From: a bacterium
GTDB taxonomy: Bacteria; Zixibacteria; MSB-5A5; WJJR01
DNA length: 64,000 nucleotides
NCBI GenBank assembly: GCA_021813505.1
Contig: JAKAKI010000072.1
Coordinates: 62,001 to 126,000 of the forward strand
Reading direction: 5' to 3'
The number at the start of each line of letters is the position of its first letter. The stretch's first letter is position 1. Made by a program: the position numbers and the translations under genes. This document shows positions 19,032-29,250 of the stretch, one piece after another. The notes under the pieces were generated by a model. The model was given only the letters and a program-made list of their open reading frames with translations. It was not told the origin of the DNA and did no database searches.

Positions 19032-19925
19032 TCAGGAGGCAAGTCGTACCGCCCACCTCAGCCGGTCATCGGACACCCGCGCATAGATTTCGGTGGTGGT
19101 AATCTGCCGATGCCCCAAGGCCCGTTGCACGAGGTACAGATCGCCGGTCTTCTGGTACAACCGAGTAGCGAAGGTATGCCGGCACGAATGGACCGAAAAC
19201 GGCCGCGTAATCCCGGCCAGTTTGACCCACCGGGCGAAGTTCAACTGAATCTGCCGCCCGCCCAGCCGTTGTCCCGACTTGGACCGAACCAGCGCCACAT
19301 TGCCGCCACGTTTGGCTTCAGCGGCGCTTTCACGGAGGTAGGGGGCCAACATGGCGACCAGTGTGGCATTGAGGAACACCCGCTCTTGTGCGCCGCCCTT
19401 GGCCCGGATGTGGAGAGTGCCGGATTCAAGGTCGACGTCCCCCATGTTCAGCCCCACCAGCGACCCCAGCCGGATGCCGGTCCCGAGCAGAATCTCGAGG
19501 ATCAGCCGGTCGCGGGCGGCGAATTGGCCCTTGTTCTCGGCCAAGACCGCTCGAATCCGCCGAATCTCCTCGTCAGTCAGCATCGACGGCTCTTTGGCAG
19601 CGGCCGGCGCCGACCGGATCAGCCGGGCAGGGTTCTCTTTGATCCACCCCGATTCCACGCAGAATTGGAAGAACGACCGCAGTGCCGACTTGGTGCGGTT
19701 GATGGTGATGGGCTTGCGGGGCTTGCCGTCTGGGGTGCAAGGCGTGGCGTCGCCTATCAAGAATCGTGCCAGATCGTCCGGCTTGATCGCAGAAAGTTGA
19801 ACATTCTCGCCCAACCAGCGAGCGAATGCCGCCAGGTCCCGCGCGTACGCCTTCTGAGTGTGGAGCGAGCACCCGTTCGCCGCCAGTTGGCGGGTGAAGT
19901 GGGTCATCGCTTGAGATAATCGCAT
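19032..19925 (-). CDS. Xer-like tyrosine recombinase, element A
   Basis: SAM-like N-term; GTGIRLGSLVGLN, HSCRHTFATRLYQ, LGHRQITTTEIYARV catalytic motifs. Confidence 0.95.
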   Translation of the reverse strand: MRLSQAMTHFTRQLAANGCSLHTQKAYARDLAAFARWLGENVQLSAIKPDDLARFLIGDATPCTPDGKPRKPITINRTKSALRSFFQFCVESGWIKENPARLIRSAPAAAKEPSMLTDEEIRRIRAVLAENKGQFAARDRLILEILLGTGIRLGSLVGLNMGDVDLESGTLHIRAKGGAQERVFLNATLVAMLAPYLRESAAEAKRGGNVALVRSKSGQRLGGRQIQLNFARWVKLAGITRPFSVHSCRHTFATRLYQKTGDLYLVQRALGHRQITTTEIYARVSDDRLRWAVRLAS

Positions 19926-20018
19926 AAGGCCTCCGTCAGTGTGGTGAACGAGAGATGGGGGCAAAGCGATTGCAACAAGAGCGGGCGGTCATGCGAATTC
20001 TTGGCACCCTGAACACAA

Positions 20019-22949
20019 TCACGCCGCAGAGTCCAAGTGGCTCTGGATGACGGTTACTGCCATAATGTCGAAGATTCCACCCGTGTCGGTGTACTTCGCG
20101 TCGGCGAGTTCCTCGTAGCGCCCCAGTCGGCCATACGAATCCTGAATTTCGCCATTCACCTGACCCCTGTAGGCTCCCTCGAGGTAGATCAAGTCCGCAC
20201 GGTGAGTGTGAACAGTCGAGCGGATTTCGGGGTCCGCGACCTTTTCCTCCGTCACCTGCTTGATGTAGAGTGCTTCCTGGTCGCTAATATTGAATCGGGC
20301 TTTGATGTCCGCAATCATCTCTTGGACCGAGGCCTTACTGGGCGGTGGCCCGGAGCCCTTCTTGCCCTTTCCCGGTCTCAGCTTAACGACCCCGCCGCTA
20401 CGGACCTCACCCTGGTACTCGACCGCGGCTTTTACGACTTCAGTCTGGCGGATTTGTCTCATCAATTCTGACACGGTGCCTTGCTTGATGAGTTGCGGTC
20501 CGACGTATTCTGCAAACGTCGCGAATTCGCGGATTTCAGGCGCATAGCTGAAGAAGCAAGTCAGGAAATGGAAGCTCTTTACAAATCTGGCGAGCAGGTA
20601 AACGAACGCTTTGCGGTCGTCCAGCGTCGTCAGCTTAGATTGAAAACGAGCCCGCAACGCCCCAACGGTGGACTGGACTTGAGCGTCAATCCCAGTCTTG
20701 AGCAGTCCAGCAAAATCCGCAGAATCCTTCTGAGTAAATACCTCGGCTCCCAGAATCTCTGCGTAGAGCCTCTGACAGAGCTCCTGGTCTGGTTCATCCG
20801 GCTCGAATGGTGTTCCCTTGCGATACTTCGCAAACACCTTCAGGATCGTTTTGGCATTGTTGGTGAAATCAACCACCACGACCCGATCCTTGCCTTCATA
20901 GCAACGGTTTAGGCGTGAGACTGTCTGGACCGCATTGCGGTCCAGAATCGGCTTGTCGAGGAACATCCCCGCAAGCAACGGCTGGTCGAATCCGGTTTGA
21001 AACTTGTTGGCGACTACCATCAGTCGGTAGTCCTCGCCTTCAAATCGATCTTCGATCAGCTCGCCGTCTTTCAACTCGTTGATCTTGTGTTCACTAATCG
21101 CCTCGTTCGTCTCCGGATGAACGAAGTCAGAGAACGCGAACAGCACCTTGTAGTCTGCGCTGCGTTCTTTCAGTTTCTCTTTGATGATCTGGAAGTATCG
21201 CAGGCCCGCAACGCGGGATGTCGCAACGATCATCGCCTTGGCGCGTCTCCCGATCAGAGGCTTCACATTTTCTTCGAAGATGCGCAGCATGACTTCGGCT
21301 TTGTATTGGATCAGACCGTCGTCCTGATAGGCGACGTTTTGGAGCGCTTTCGAGACGATACCCTTGGGATAGAGCTTCTCCTCTTCGGGTTTCGGGACAA
21401 TCGGGCAATGGAGATTGTACAGAGTCTTGTACGAGATAATACTTGCCGCTACATCCACGATGTAGCCCTCGGCGATGGCCTCAGCTTCGCTGTAGGTGTC
21501 GAAGGGCTTCCCAAACAGAGTGACAGTCGCGGGGGCGGGAGTCGCGGTAAAGGCCACGAAGAGTTGGTTGAGATCATACTCGTGTATGATCCGTGCGATT
21601 CTCTCTTCCTCGTCCTCTTTGTCCTCGACCGCGTCCTCGGCGTCGACTTCCTCGGGTGTGCGGAAAGGAACCCGGATCGCCGCGCCCATCTGTCCCTCTT
21701 GCGAGCGATGGGCTTCGTCTATGAGAAACGCAACCCGTAAACTCCTTAGTTCCGGATTCTGTTGAAGCTGTTCAAGCACCCACTTGAATTTCTGCAGAGT
21801 CGTTACGATGATCGGTTTCCGGCCCCTTAGAAAGTCCGGCAAATCCTCTGATTTTCTCGCAATTCCTATGACATCCGTCAGATGGGTGAACTTCTCAATG
21901 TCCTCTCGGATGTTGGTGTCGAGCGACCGGCGATCCGTGAGGATGAACACGACGTCGACAAGCTTCTCGTTCGTACCCGGTTTGAATAGACTGTGCAGGC
22001 GCTCAGCCAGCCAGCAGATGGACAGTGTCTTGCCACTCCCGGCGGAATGATCGATGAGGTACTTCCGCCCGATATCGCCCTTCTCCGCGAAGTGCGCCAG
22101 AGCGTCCTGGGCAACGTTTCGGACCATCCGGCTCTGGTGAAAGCGCGGAAAGATGGTGAACGCAGGCGTTTTGGTCCGGTCTGCCTCTGCTTCGCGCATT
22201 GGCACCCAAATGAGGAAAAACGCGAGCGCCTCGAGCAATTGGTTCTTGGATAACACCTCACGGTACAGGAACTCAACCGGGTACTCGCCCGCGGTCGTCG
22301 GTGTGTTCGTGAGGCCGCTATTGTGCCAACGGAAATTCTCGGCACGGCTCGGGTCGGTGGCTGCCATCACATCGCCGGTGTCGGCGGCGAGGTAGAGGAA
22401 CGGGTGCTGGAAGATCCTGCGCGATTGATCTCGGGCAGCGAACTGTGCCACCGCGTCATGAACGTTTTGATTCTTCTCGTGCTTGACCTCGAGAGCGACA
22501 ATTGGCAATCCGTTCAAGAAGAATACAAAATCCACTTCCTGGTTCGTTTCCCCGAAATAGAAATGTGGACGAAATGTAATCCGGTTCTCTTCATACTTCT
22601 TGGTTGCCGCACTCTCCGCCGAACGTGGTTTGGGGTAGAAAAGACGGAATTCGAGTTCCCGGACCTTCAGGCCATGACGAAGGATTTTCCAAAGTGGTGT
22701 GTGTTCCAGCTCCTTCCGCAACGCGCGGAACACTTCGTCACGGGCATCCGTGCCGTAATCCTCGGTCAACTTCTTGAGTGTGTCGGTTTGTGTCGCGTTC
22801 AAGAACGCCCAGAGTTGATCCTCGGCGATGAAATGCTCGGTATCGGTGATCTCGGACTGCTCAAGCACCCCATACTCATGCACCCGGACGAGGTAATCCG
22901 CGATGTGCTGCTGAAAGCTCAGCTCTGGCGCTTTCTTGCCCTTAGACAT
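20019..22949 (-). CDS. hsdR: Type I restriction enzyme R subunit
   Basis: VDFVFFLNGLPIVALEVK (PD-ExK), DHSAGSGKTLSICWLAERL, LIDEAHRSQ, AFTATPAP. Confidence 0.95.
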   Translation of the reverse strand: MSKGKKAPELSFQQHIADYLVRVHEYGVLEQSEITDTEHFIAEDQLWAFLNATQTDTLKKLTEDYGTDARDEVFRALRKELEHTPLWKILRHGLKVRELEFRLFYPKPRSAESAATKKYEENRITFRPHFYFGETNQEVDFVFFLNGLPIVALEVKHEKNQNVHDAVAQFAARDQSRRIFQHPFLYLAADTGDVMAATDPSRAENFRWHNSGLTNTPTTAGEYPVEFLYREVLSKNQLLEALAFFLIWVPMREAEADRTKTPAFTIFPRFHQSRMVRNVAQDALAHFAEKGDIGRKYLIDHSAGSGKTLSICWLAERLHSLFKPGTNEKLVDVVFILTDRRSLDTNIREDIEKFTHLTDVIGIARKSEDLPDFLRGRKPIIVTTLQKFKWVLEQLQQNPELRSLRVAFLIDEAHRSQEGQMGAAIRVPFRTPEEVDAEDAVEDKEDEEERIARIIHEYDLNQLFVAFTATPAPATVTLFGKPFDTYSEAEAIAEGYIVDVAASIISYKTLYNLHCPIVPKPEEEKLYPKGIVSKALQNVAYQDDGLIQYKAEVMLRIFEENVKPLIGRRAKAMIVATSRVAGLRYFQIIKEKLKERSADYKVLFAFSDFVHPETNEAISEHKINELKDGELIEDRFEGEDYRLMVVANKFQTGFDQPLLAGMFLDKPILDRNAVQTVSRLNRCYEGKDRVVVVDFTNNAKTILKVFAKYRKGTPFEPDEPDQELCQRLYAEILGAEVFTQKDSADFAGLLKTGIDAQVQSTVGALRARFQSKLTTLDDRKAFVYLLARFVKSFHFLTCFFSYAPEIREFATFAEYVGPQLIKQGTVSELMRQIRQTEVVKAAVEYQGEVRSGGVVKLRPGKGKKGSGPPPSKASVQEMIADIKARFNISDQEALYIKQVTEEKVADPEIRSTVHTHRADLIYLEGAYRGQVNGEIQDSYGRLGRYEELADAKYTDTGGIFDIMAVTVIQSHLDSAA

Positions 22950-23990
22950 TCGCTTGCACCCTCTTTAGGTCCGCCTCAGAAACGCGCCTCTGGCCCGTTA
23001 CGCACTCGTGAATCAGAGATTTGCGGTAGGCGACCAACGTCTCGACTTGTCGCTCAATCCGCTCGAACAATGCCCGAAACTCTGCATCCTTCTCTCGCAC
23101 GAAGCCGGCAATTGCCTTCTGCTCCGCGAGTTTCGGCACGGCCAACTTGAAGCGGCCCAGATTTTCCATCGTGAGTTTTGGCTGGGCAGCGCCAGTAACA
23201 AGCAGTGAAAACTCTTGTGATTCGAGCAAGTTAACAAAGAACGTGACGTCGCCGCCCCAGCGGGGTTTGAGGATGTGGGCATGGTTGTTCACCCAGAATT
23301 TCCCGGTCGCCAGAAACGCTAACGGCTTCGATCGTGTCAGAAGGTTTGCGCCATCCTCCGCGATGAGAATGTATGTGCCGTCGAACAAATAATTCTCGAC
23401 CTTGTCGATAACCCCCGACGCGCCGTAGTAATCGTAGATCCTCTGAGTCATCAGTCCACGCTCGGCGGAGCTGAGTGGGACCCGGACGGTATTGAAGAAC
23501 TCGAGCACATCTTTAACGCGCACGACTTTCCAATGCTGTGGTGCTTCAGGAATCCACTCAACATCGGTATGCCTCGTCTTCACGTCAGGATTCAGGCCCA
23601 TGGTCACCGCGTGGTGAATCGTCGATCTTCGGAGTTCCTTGAGGATGTCGATCTGTCGTTGCTTTGCCGCCAGCACGGCATCAATCGCAGTGCAACTCGC
23701 ATCCAAATAGGCCGAGATTCGCTCCTGTGCTTCAGTCGGGGGCAGTGGGATCAACGCCTCCCTGAAGGCGAACTCGGATAGACCCCAGCGTGTGACTCCA
23801 ACTGCCTTCGCCTCATACTGGGCACGAAACTGCTTGGACTGGTGCAGCCAGGCGAGGAATGGCCCTCGAATGCGCCTCGACCGAGGCCGAATCATCGCAA
23901 GGTGATACCCGCAAAGGACACCCGGCAGGTCCTCCGCGACCAATGCCGGGATCGCTATGTCATCAGGTTCTTCAGAGTCTTTTGTAGCTA
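22942..23990 (-). pseudogene. hsdS: Type I restriction specificity subunit, C-terminal portion (interrupted by IS)
   Basis: LIPLPPTEAQERISAYLDASCTAIDAVLAAKQRQIDILKELRRSTIHHAVTMGLNPDV...LAVPKLAEQKAIAGFVREKDAEFRALFERIERQVETLVAYRKSLIHECVTGQ; 5' end joins IS630 at TA 23989-23990. Confidence 0.9.
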
Positions 23991-25124
23991 GTGTAGCGTA
24001 CCATAATTCTCTTGACATATAGGGTTTGTGCCGGTTATGTTGGCGGCGTGAGAGTCGCGCCACCCATCGTTTTGTCCTCCGCGGAACGCGCTACGCTGGT
24101 GGCATGGGCCCACGGCAAGAAGTTCCCGGTGCGCCTGGTGCAACGGGCGCGCATCGTCACCCTGGCCGCCGATGGGGTGACCAGTCAGGAGATCGCACGG
24201 CAGTTGGCCATTTCCCGGCCAACGGTCCAGCTGTGGCGGGAGCGTTTTCTCGCCCTTCGCATGGTGGGGCTGGAAAAGGACGCTCCGCGCCCGGGTCGCA
24301 TCCCCAGCATCCCCGAAAGAAAAGTCCGGGCGGTGGTCGAGGCCACCCTGCACACGCAGCCGCCCGCGGCCACGCACTGGAGCGTGCGCCGTATGGCCAA
24401 AGCGCAGGGTATGAGTCCAATGAGCGTTCAGCGGATTTGGAAGCAGCATGGGCTCAAGCCCCATCTGATCAAGACCTTCAAGGTCAGCCGGGACAAACAA
24501 TTCGTCGAGAAGCTCTACGATGTCGTCGGACTCTACCTCAATCCTCCGGACAAGTCCCTGGTCCTGTGCGTCGACGAGAAAAGCCAAATCCAGGCCCTGG
24601 ATCGCACGCAGCCGGGTCTCCCGCTGAAGAAAGGGCGCTGTGGGACGATGACCCACGACTACAAACGCCATGGCACGACCACCTTGTTCGCGGCCCTGAG
24701 CATGCTCGATGGAACCGTCATCGGCGACTGCATGCCGCGGCATCGGCACCAGGAATTTATCCGCTTCCTCAAGACTATCGACGCCAACACGCCGCCCGAT
24801 CCCGACCTGCATTTGATCGTGGACAACTACGGGACCCACAAGCACCCGCGGGTGAAATCCTGGCTCCGGCGGCATCCGCGGTTCCACTTGCACTTTACCC
24901 CGACCTCGAGTTCGTGGCTGAACCTGATCGAACGCTGGTTCCGCGACCTGACCGGAAAGCGGATCCGCCGGGGAAGTTTCCGGAGTGTGCGCGAACTCAT
25001 CGCGGCCATCCACGAGTACCTGGACAATCACAATCAGAACCCCCGTGTCTTCCTATGGACCGCCTCCGTGGAACGCATCTTGGCCAAAGTCGCCAAATGT
25101 AAAGAAGCGTTGGATACGCTACAC
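23991..25124 (+). mobile_element. IS630-family insertion sequence, TA target duplication
   Basis: Terminal inverted repeats GTGTAGCGTA (23991-24000) and TACGCTACAC (25115-25124), flanked by TA (23989-90 and 25125-26); encodes IS630-type DDE transposase. Confidence 0.92.
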
Positions 25125-25127
25125 TAG
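24048..25127 (+). CDS. IS630-family transposase
   Basis: [31 protein letters not shown] core [17 protein letters not shown]...[20 protein letters not shown]...[15 protein letters not shown]. Start is approximate. Confidence 0.93.
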   Translation: MRVAPPIVLSSAERATLVAWAHGKKFPVRLVQRARIVTLAADGVTSQEIARQLAISRPTVQLWRERFLALRMVGLEKDAPRPGRIPSIPERKVRAVVEATLHTQPPAATHWSVRRMAKAQGMSPMSVQRIWKQHGLKPHLIKTFKVSRDKQFVEKLYDVVGLYLNPPDKSLVLCVDEKSQIQALDRTQPGLPLKKGRCGTMTHDYKRHGTTTLFAALSMLDGTVIGDCMPRHRHQEFIRFLKTIDANTPPDPDLHLIVDNYGTHKHPRVKSWLRRHPRFHLHFTPTSSSWLNLIERWFRDLTGKRIRRGSFRSVRELIAAIHEYLDNHNQNPRVFLWTASVERILAKVAKCKEALDTLH

Positions 25128-25391
25128 GACATCGCCTCTGTGAAGTTGGAACTTGTTGATCTCTCGAGATCCAGCAGATGCCAGCATGAAATCAATCATT
25201 GAGGTGATTCGATCATTCTGGTAGACATCGGTGTAATTGCAGAGACTGACCGGCAATTCTCCCTCGATTGAATGCTTGTCTACATTGCTAAAGATCACGT
25301 CAGTCACGTGGTCGAGGCGACTGCATCCCCAATCAGGAGGCAGGTCTTCCGCCCAAGGAGCCAGCGGGTCTTTCCTCGGCGGAGAATTCAT
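25125..25391 (-). pseudogene. hsdS: hsdS N-terminal portion (separated by IS630)
   Basis: LPPDWGCSRLDHVTDVIFSNVDKHSIEGELPVSLCNYTDVYQNDRI...[12 protein letters not shown]; removal of the IS rejoins as ...HRGDVLATKDSEEPDD. Confidence 0.92.
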
Positions 25392-27382
25392 GTCCTCGCA
25401 AGCCCCTCAAGCGTACTTTCGGTGTCCTTTTCTAAGTTCCAGAATTCAGCAAGAAGCTCACTCGCCGGAGTTGGCGGCTGGTAGCGATAGAAATACTTGT
25501 TGGGGAGTATCTCGTAACCAGGCTGAGGGCAGTCCTCCCAACGAATGATGGGTTTGGCAATCTCGCGCTCCAAAAAGGCTTTGATGTCGTCACCCACAGC
25601 GATGTACTCGTCATCACGGACATACTGCCGATGCGTCCACTCAACTGAGGCGATTTCGGGCTTATCCTCCATCAGTGCTTTGAACTTGCCAACGGCATTG
25701 TCTGCAGGCTTCAAGACCAGTGTCTCTACTCGCTCTCCACTTTTCGTCTTCAACGTCACGCGGAAAGTGAGGTCACTGTCGTAGAACTCCTGCTCCTTCT
25801 TCAGATTCGCCGCGGAAAACGTCTTCGTGTATGGCTCGGTAATCGTCGCCGGCTGATCCTTTTCATCGAATTGCCAGAATACCACGCTGACCTTGCGGTA
25901 TGCGAAATCCTCAGGTTTAAAGAGCTTTACATTCTCGTCGGAGTAGTCCTTCTTCCAGCCCTCGTGGTACTTCTGTGCGATCCATGCACGATGTCCGTCG
26001 GTCATTCGATTCCGTTTGTTCCCGAATGACTTTGGTTCCTTCTCGAATTGCTTGCGAGCGTCGATAATCATCACGCGTTCTTTATGTGAGGCGGGCTTGT
26101 CATTCCTCAGTAGCCAGACATAGGTGAAAATGCCCGTGTTATAGAAGAGTTGATCCGGCAACATGACAATGGCGTCCAACCAATCTTCTTCCAATATCCA
26201 CCGGCGGATTTCACTCTCGCCGGAACCACAATCTCCGTTCGACAGGGGAGAGCCATTGAAAATGATCGCGATACGGCTGCTTCCTTTTCCGGAATGGTGC
26301 ATCTTGGCCAGCATGGTTTGCAGGAAGAGAAGTGCCCCGTCATTCACGCGGGGCATCCCGGCTTGATACCGTGTCGTCTCCAGCTTTCTTGCGTCCTTCT
26401 CGTACCCATCCTTCCCGCCCCAGGTGACCCCGAATGGAGGATTCGAAAGCATGAAATCGAACTGGTACTTCAACCCGGGCCACTGGTCGCCCGGTTCCTT
26501 GCTGTGTGAGTCATGCGGAATGAGGGAATTGCCCAGGTGAATGGTCGCCTGCTTGTCAGCTTTGATCAGCAGGTCAGCCTGGCAGATCGCGTAGTTGGTC
26601 GGTGAGAGTTCTTGTCCGTGGACCGTTACAAACTTCTCGACTCGCACCCTCTCTTCGTCCGTCTCGGCCCGGTCGAGCAAGTGCTCTTTGGCCACAGACA
26701 GCATACCGCCGGTTCCGCACGCCGGGTCATAGATCGAGATGTGGTGGTCAGGAATCGGAATCTCAAGGAGCTCGACCATCAGCCGAATCACCTCACGCGG
26801 GGTGAAGTGATCTCCGGCCTCCTCACCACTTTGCTCTGAGAACCGTCGCAGGAGCTCCTCGTAGATGTACCCCATCTCCAACGGGGAAAGCGCGGCGGGG
26901 CCAAGATCCAGTTCCTTGTATTGATTCAGGATTGGGGCCAAGCGGTTGTTCTTTACCATTAGGCCGATTGTGGCCCGGTAGTTGAAGTGCTCGACGATGT
27001 CATCAACGTTCTTGGAAAACCCGTTTATGTAGGCGCGGAAGTTGGTTTCGAGCAGGGCATGATCCTCCTCATAAATCATGCGGAGGGTCCACTTGGTCTT
27101 ATTGGAGAAGGGAGCTGTACTGACCTCGAGTTCCTTGACCAGCTTCATGGCTTCTTTCTCTGTCGTCTTCGGGCGCTTTGCGATTACTTCCGCCTTCTTC
27201 GTCTCACGCCACTGGATTAGCACGCATTCCAAGCGACGGATCACGATGATCGGCAGGATCACGCCCTGGTACTCGTAGGCCTTGAACTTGCCGCGAAGCC
27301 TTTGGGCAGACTTCCAGATCTCGCCAGCGAGATTATCGAGTTTCGGTTTGTTCAGAGAGGCTGAGTGTCGCGATTCATTCAT
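25388..27382 (-). CDS. hsdM: Type I restriction-modification methyltransferase subunit
   Basis: SGEEAGDHFTPREVIRLMVELLEIP, IYDPACGTGGMLSVAKEHL, FDFMLSNPPFGVTW. Start chosen at MNESRHS. Confidence 0.95.
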   Translation of the reverse strand: MNESRHSASLNKPKLDNLAGEIWKSAQRLRGKFKAYEYQGVILPIIVIRRLECVLIQWRETKKAEVIAKRPKTTEKEAMKLVKELEVSTAPFSNKTKWTLRMIYEEDHALLETNFRAYINGFSKNVDDIVEHFNYRATIGLMVKNNRLAPILNQYKELDLGPAALSPLEMGYIYEELLRRFSEQSGEEAGDHFTPREVIRLMVELLEIPIPDHHISIYDPACGTGGMLSVAKEHLLDRAETDEERVRVEKFVTVHGQELSPTNYAICQADLLIKADKQATIHLGNSLIPHDSHSKEPGDQWPGLKYQFDFMLSNPPFGVTWGGKDGYEKDARKLETTRYQAGMPRVNDGALLFLQTMLAKMHHSGKGSSRIAIIFNGSPLSNGDCGSGESEIRRWILEEDWLDAIVMLPDQLFYNTGIFTYVWLLRNDKPASHKERVMIIDARKQFEKEPKSFGNKRNRMTDGHRAWIAQKYHEGWKKDYSDENVKLFKPEDFAYRKVSVVFWQFDEKDQPATITEPYTKTFSAANLKKEQEFYDSDLTFRVTLKTKSGERVETLVLKPADNAVGKFKALMEDKPEIASVEWTHRQYVRDDEYIAVGDDIKAFLEREIAKPIIRWEDCPQPGYEILPNKYFYRYQPPTPASELLAEFWNLEKDTESTLEGLART

Positions 27383-27763
27383 TATTCGTCGCCTTTGTGC
27401 TCCGAGTGTATTGTGTCGTTTCACTAACTCCAAGTCTCGGTCGGCCAGAGGAGATGTCGCGAGCGTGTGGTCTGCAAGGTTGGCTTTGGCCATAGGTTTC
27501 TGGGTTTTGACCTCATTGCACCGGTTGAACTACAAAGTGCCTGTGGCATGGAGATTACCAAAGGCATGGGGAATCTAATGAGGAGCTGCCGAACGAGAAT
27601 CATGTTTGTGCTCAGCGGTATCCACCGGATCGCACTTGGTACAATCGCTTGACAAATAAGGAGTTCAAAGTGGACTGTCGCAATATCAATCTGCTCGGTG
27701 CGACTGGACCGTGGAAGAAATCGGACCAAAGCCGTGTCGGTTCGGCCAAAATCGGACACGGAA

Positions 27764-27829
27764 GCTGAGCCATTGCCCTCCGTCACCGCGTGTCTTAGCT
27801 TTGAGTCCGAACGTGGACGAAGTGGGGGA
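27764..27829 (+). repeat. Partial copy of ~97-nt hairpin-containing repeat
   Basis: GCTGAGCCATTGCCCTCCGTCACCGCGTGTCTTAGCTTTGAGTCCGAACGTGGACGAAGTGGGGGA. Confidence 0.75.
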
Positions 27830-27861
27830 CGACGGGCGGTTATAGCGTTCTGAGGAGATTC

Positions 27862-28209
27862 ATGCCATACTTCGTCTACGTCCTACAAGCCGACGACGGC
27901 ACGTATTACACGGGCCAGACCAATGATCTGAAGCGTCGGTTCCGCCAGCATCAGTCCCGGCGTGTAGCATCAACCAAGTCGCGATCCGGATGGCAATTGG
28001 TCCACACCGAGGAGTTCGCGACGCGTGTTGACGCTGTTCGGCGTGAGCGTCGGATCAAGGCGCAGAAGAGCCGGAGCTACATGGCGCGACTCGTGATTAG
28101 TTCGCCCCCCTCTCCCGCCCTCGGTGTCCCAGGAGAGACGGGGGCGGAGCCATTGCCTTCAGCCACCGCGCGTCTTAGCTTTGAGCCCGAACGTGGACGA
28201 AGGGGGTGA
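27862..28209 (+). CDS. GIY-YIG domain endonuclease-like protein
   Basis: MPYFVYVLQADDGTYYTGQTNDLKRRFRQHQ...WQLVHTEEFATRVDAVRRERRIKAQKSR; its last ~30 codons are encoded by a copy of the repeat. Confidence 0.9.
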   Translation: MPYFVYVLQADDGTYYTGQTNDLKRRFRQHQSRRVASTKSRSGWQLVHTEEFATRVDAVRRERRIKAQKSRSYMARLVISSPPSPALGVPGETGAEPLPSATARLSFEPERGRRG

Positions 28210-28211
28210 CG
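28114..28211 (+). repeat. Full copy of ~97-nt hairpin-containing repeat
   Basis: CCCGCCCTCGGTGTCCCAGGAGAGACGGGGGCGGAGCCATTG...CGTCTTAGCTTTGAGCCCGAACGTGGACGAAGGGGGTGA. Confidence 0.8.
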
Positions 28212-28294
28212 AGGAACAGTGAGAACGTGCCAGGCTGTTCGTATTGGAACCATGGGTCGAGTCTCCGTAATGCCCGAAAGAGGGAGAGCATGAG

Positions 28295-29011
28295 ATGCAT
28301 ATGAACTTGTTGCCGCCTGATTCCTCTGCAGCAACCGGCAAGGATCTTGCTCAGATGGAATACTTGTCACTCCGGGAGGAGCTTCACAATCTCAAGAATT
28401 GCCAGGTCACGTTCCTGACCTACTCGGTAACAGGAACTGGTCTTCTGCTCGGTATACTTGGTCGCCCCGGTCTCTCCACTGAATCCAGCCTATTGCTCCT
28501 TCTTCCCTTAACAATCCTTCTACCTTTCTGGTGGGTCTTCTTCGACAAGGCGAAGACAATCACCCGAATCGTGGGGTACTATCGACTTCTCGAAAAACAC
28601 ATGCTGAGTGTCGGGCTCGACATTGACTTCATTGGCTGGGAGAATGGCCTTGCGAAGTTTCGGGAATGGCAACAGAAAGGCCGATTGAAGATTCCTGACG
28701 ATCAGACTCCTCGACGCGGAGTTCGGGCGATCTTCGATGCTCTCTTCATCCGGACTGCCCACCCATACTGGATTCTTGTCTATGCCTTCTTTTTTGGTCT
28801 TTCGGGGCTGTGTTTGCTTCTTGCCCTAGCACTCCCCAGTCAGAAAGGTCTAGGGTTCTGGCTGATTCTTGTCGCTGCAGGGTTGCTCTTTCTGCTCTCA
28901 GCGGTTGTCAACGGGCGTTGGGTTTGCCGACTAATTTGGGGGCGAAACTCGTTCAACGTCAACGAGTGCTTCTGGGTGCAAGTACTGACGCGAGATGCTC
29001 CACGCTCGTAG
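28295..29011 (+). CDS. Membrane protein of unknown function (about 4 predicted TM segments)
   Basis: Hydrophobic segments TYSVTGTGLLLGIL, SLLLLLPLTILLPFWWVFF, WILVYAFFFGLSGLCLLLALAL, FWLILVAAGLLFLLSAVV. Confidence 0.7.
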   Translation: MHMNLLPPDSSAATGKDLAQMEYLSLREELHNLKNCQVTFLTYSVTGTGLLLGILGRPGLSTESSLLLLLPLTILLPFWWVFFDKAKTITRIVGYYRLLEKHMLSVGLDIDFIGWENGLAKFREWQQKGRLKIPDDQTPRRGVRAIFDALFIRTAHPYWILVYAFFFGLSGLCLLLALALPSQKGLGFWLILVAAGLLFLLSAVVNGRWVCRLIWGRNSFNVNECFWVQVLTRDAPRS

Positions 29012-29116
29012 CCTTTCGCCGAGTTGGCCTCGCAAACGCTCACTGCTGAGGCGCGGTCTTGGTAGATTGTGATCCTGGCGAACGGAGCGGTCGATGAGCA
29101 GCAGACTGACTCAGAT

Positions 29117-29213
29117 CCCGCCCTCGGTGTCCAAGGAGAGACGGGGGCGGAGCTATTGATCTCACGCACTGCGTGTCTTAGCTTGGAGTCCGAACGGGGA
29201 CGAAGTGGGTGAG
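29117..29213 (+). repeat. Full copy of ~97-nt hairpin-containing repeat
   Basis: CCCGCCCTCGGTGTCCAAGGAGAGACGGGGGCGGAGCTATTG...GTGTCTTAGCTTGGAGTCCGAACGGGGACGAAGTGGGTGAGGA. Confidence 0.8.
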
Positions 29214-29250
29214 GACATGCAAGAAGTCTTTGCGTGCTCCGGAGGTCGCA

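Noticed and set aside
23988-25031. 347-aa antisense ORF across IS630
   Set aside because: Antisense to a convincing transposase; composition typical of high-GC shadow ORFs.
24026-25102. 358-aa alternate-frame ORF inside IS630
   Set aside because: Overlaps the full-length DDE transposase in another frame; GC-rich overprinted ORF without domain signature.
27424-27786. Minus-strand 120-aa ORF upstream of hsdM
   Set aside because: Begins inside a repeat copy and has no recognisable features; more likely intergenic.
27790-27825. Hammerhead-ribozyme-like string GAGTCCGAACGTGGACGAA in the ~97-nt repeats
   Set aside because: Stem II plus GAA is present but the essential CUGA core and a compatible stem I/III are absent; probably coincidental.
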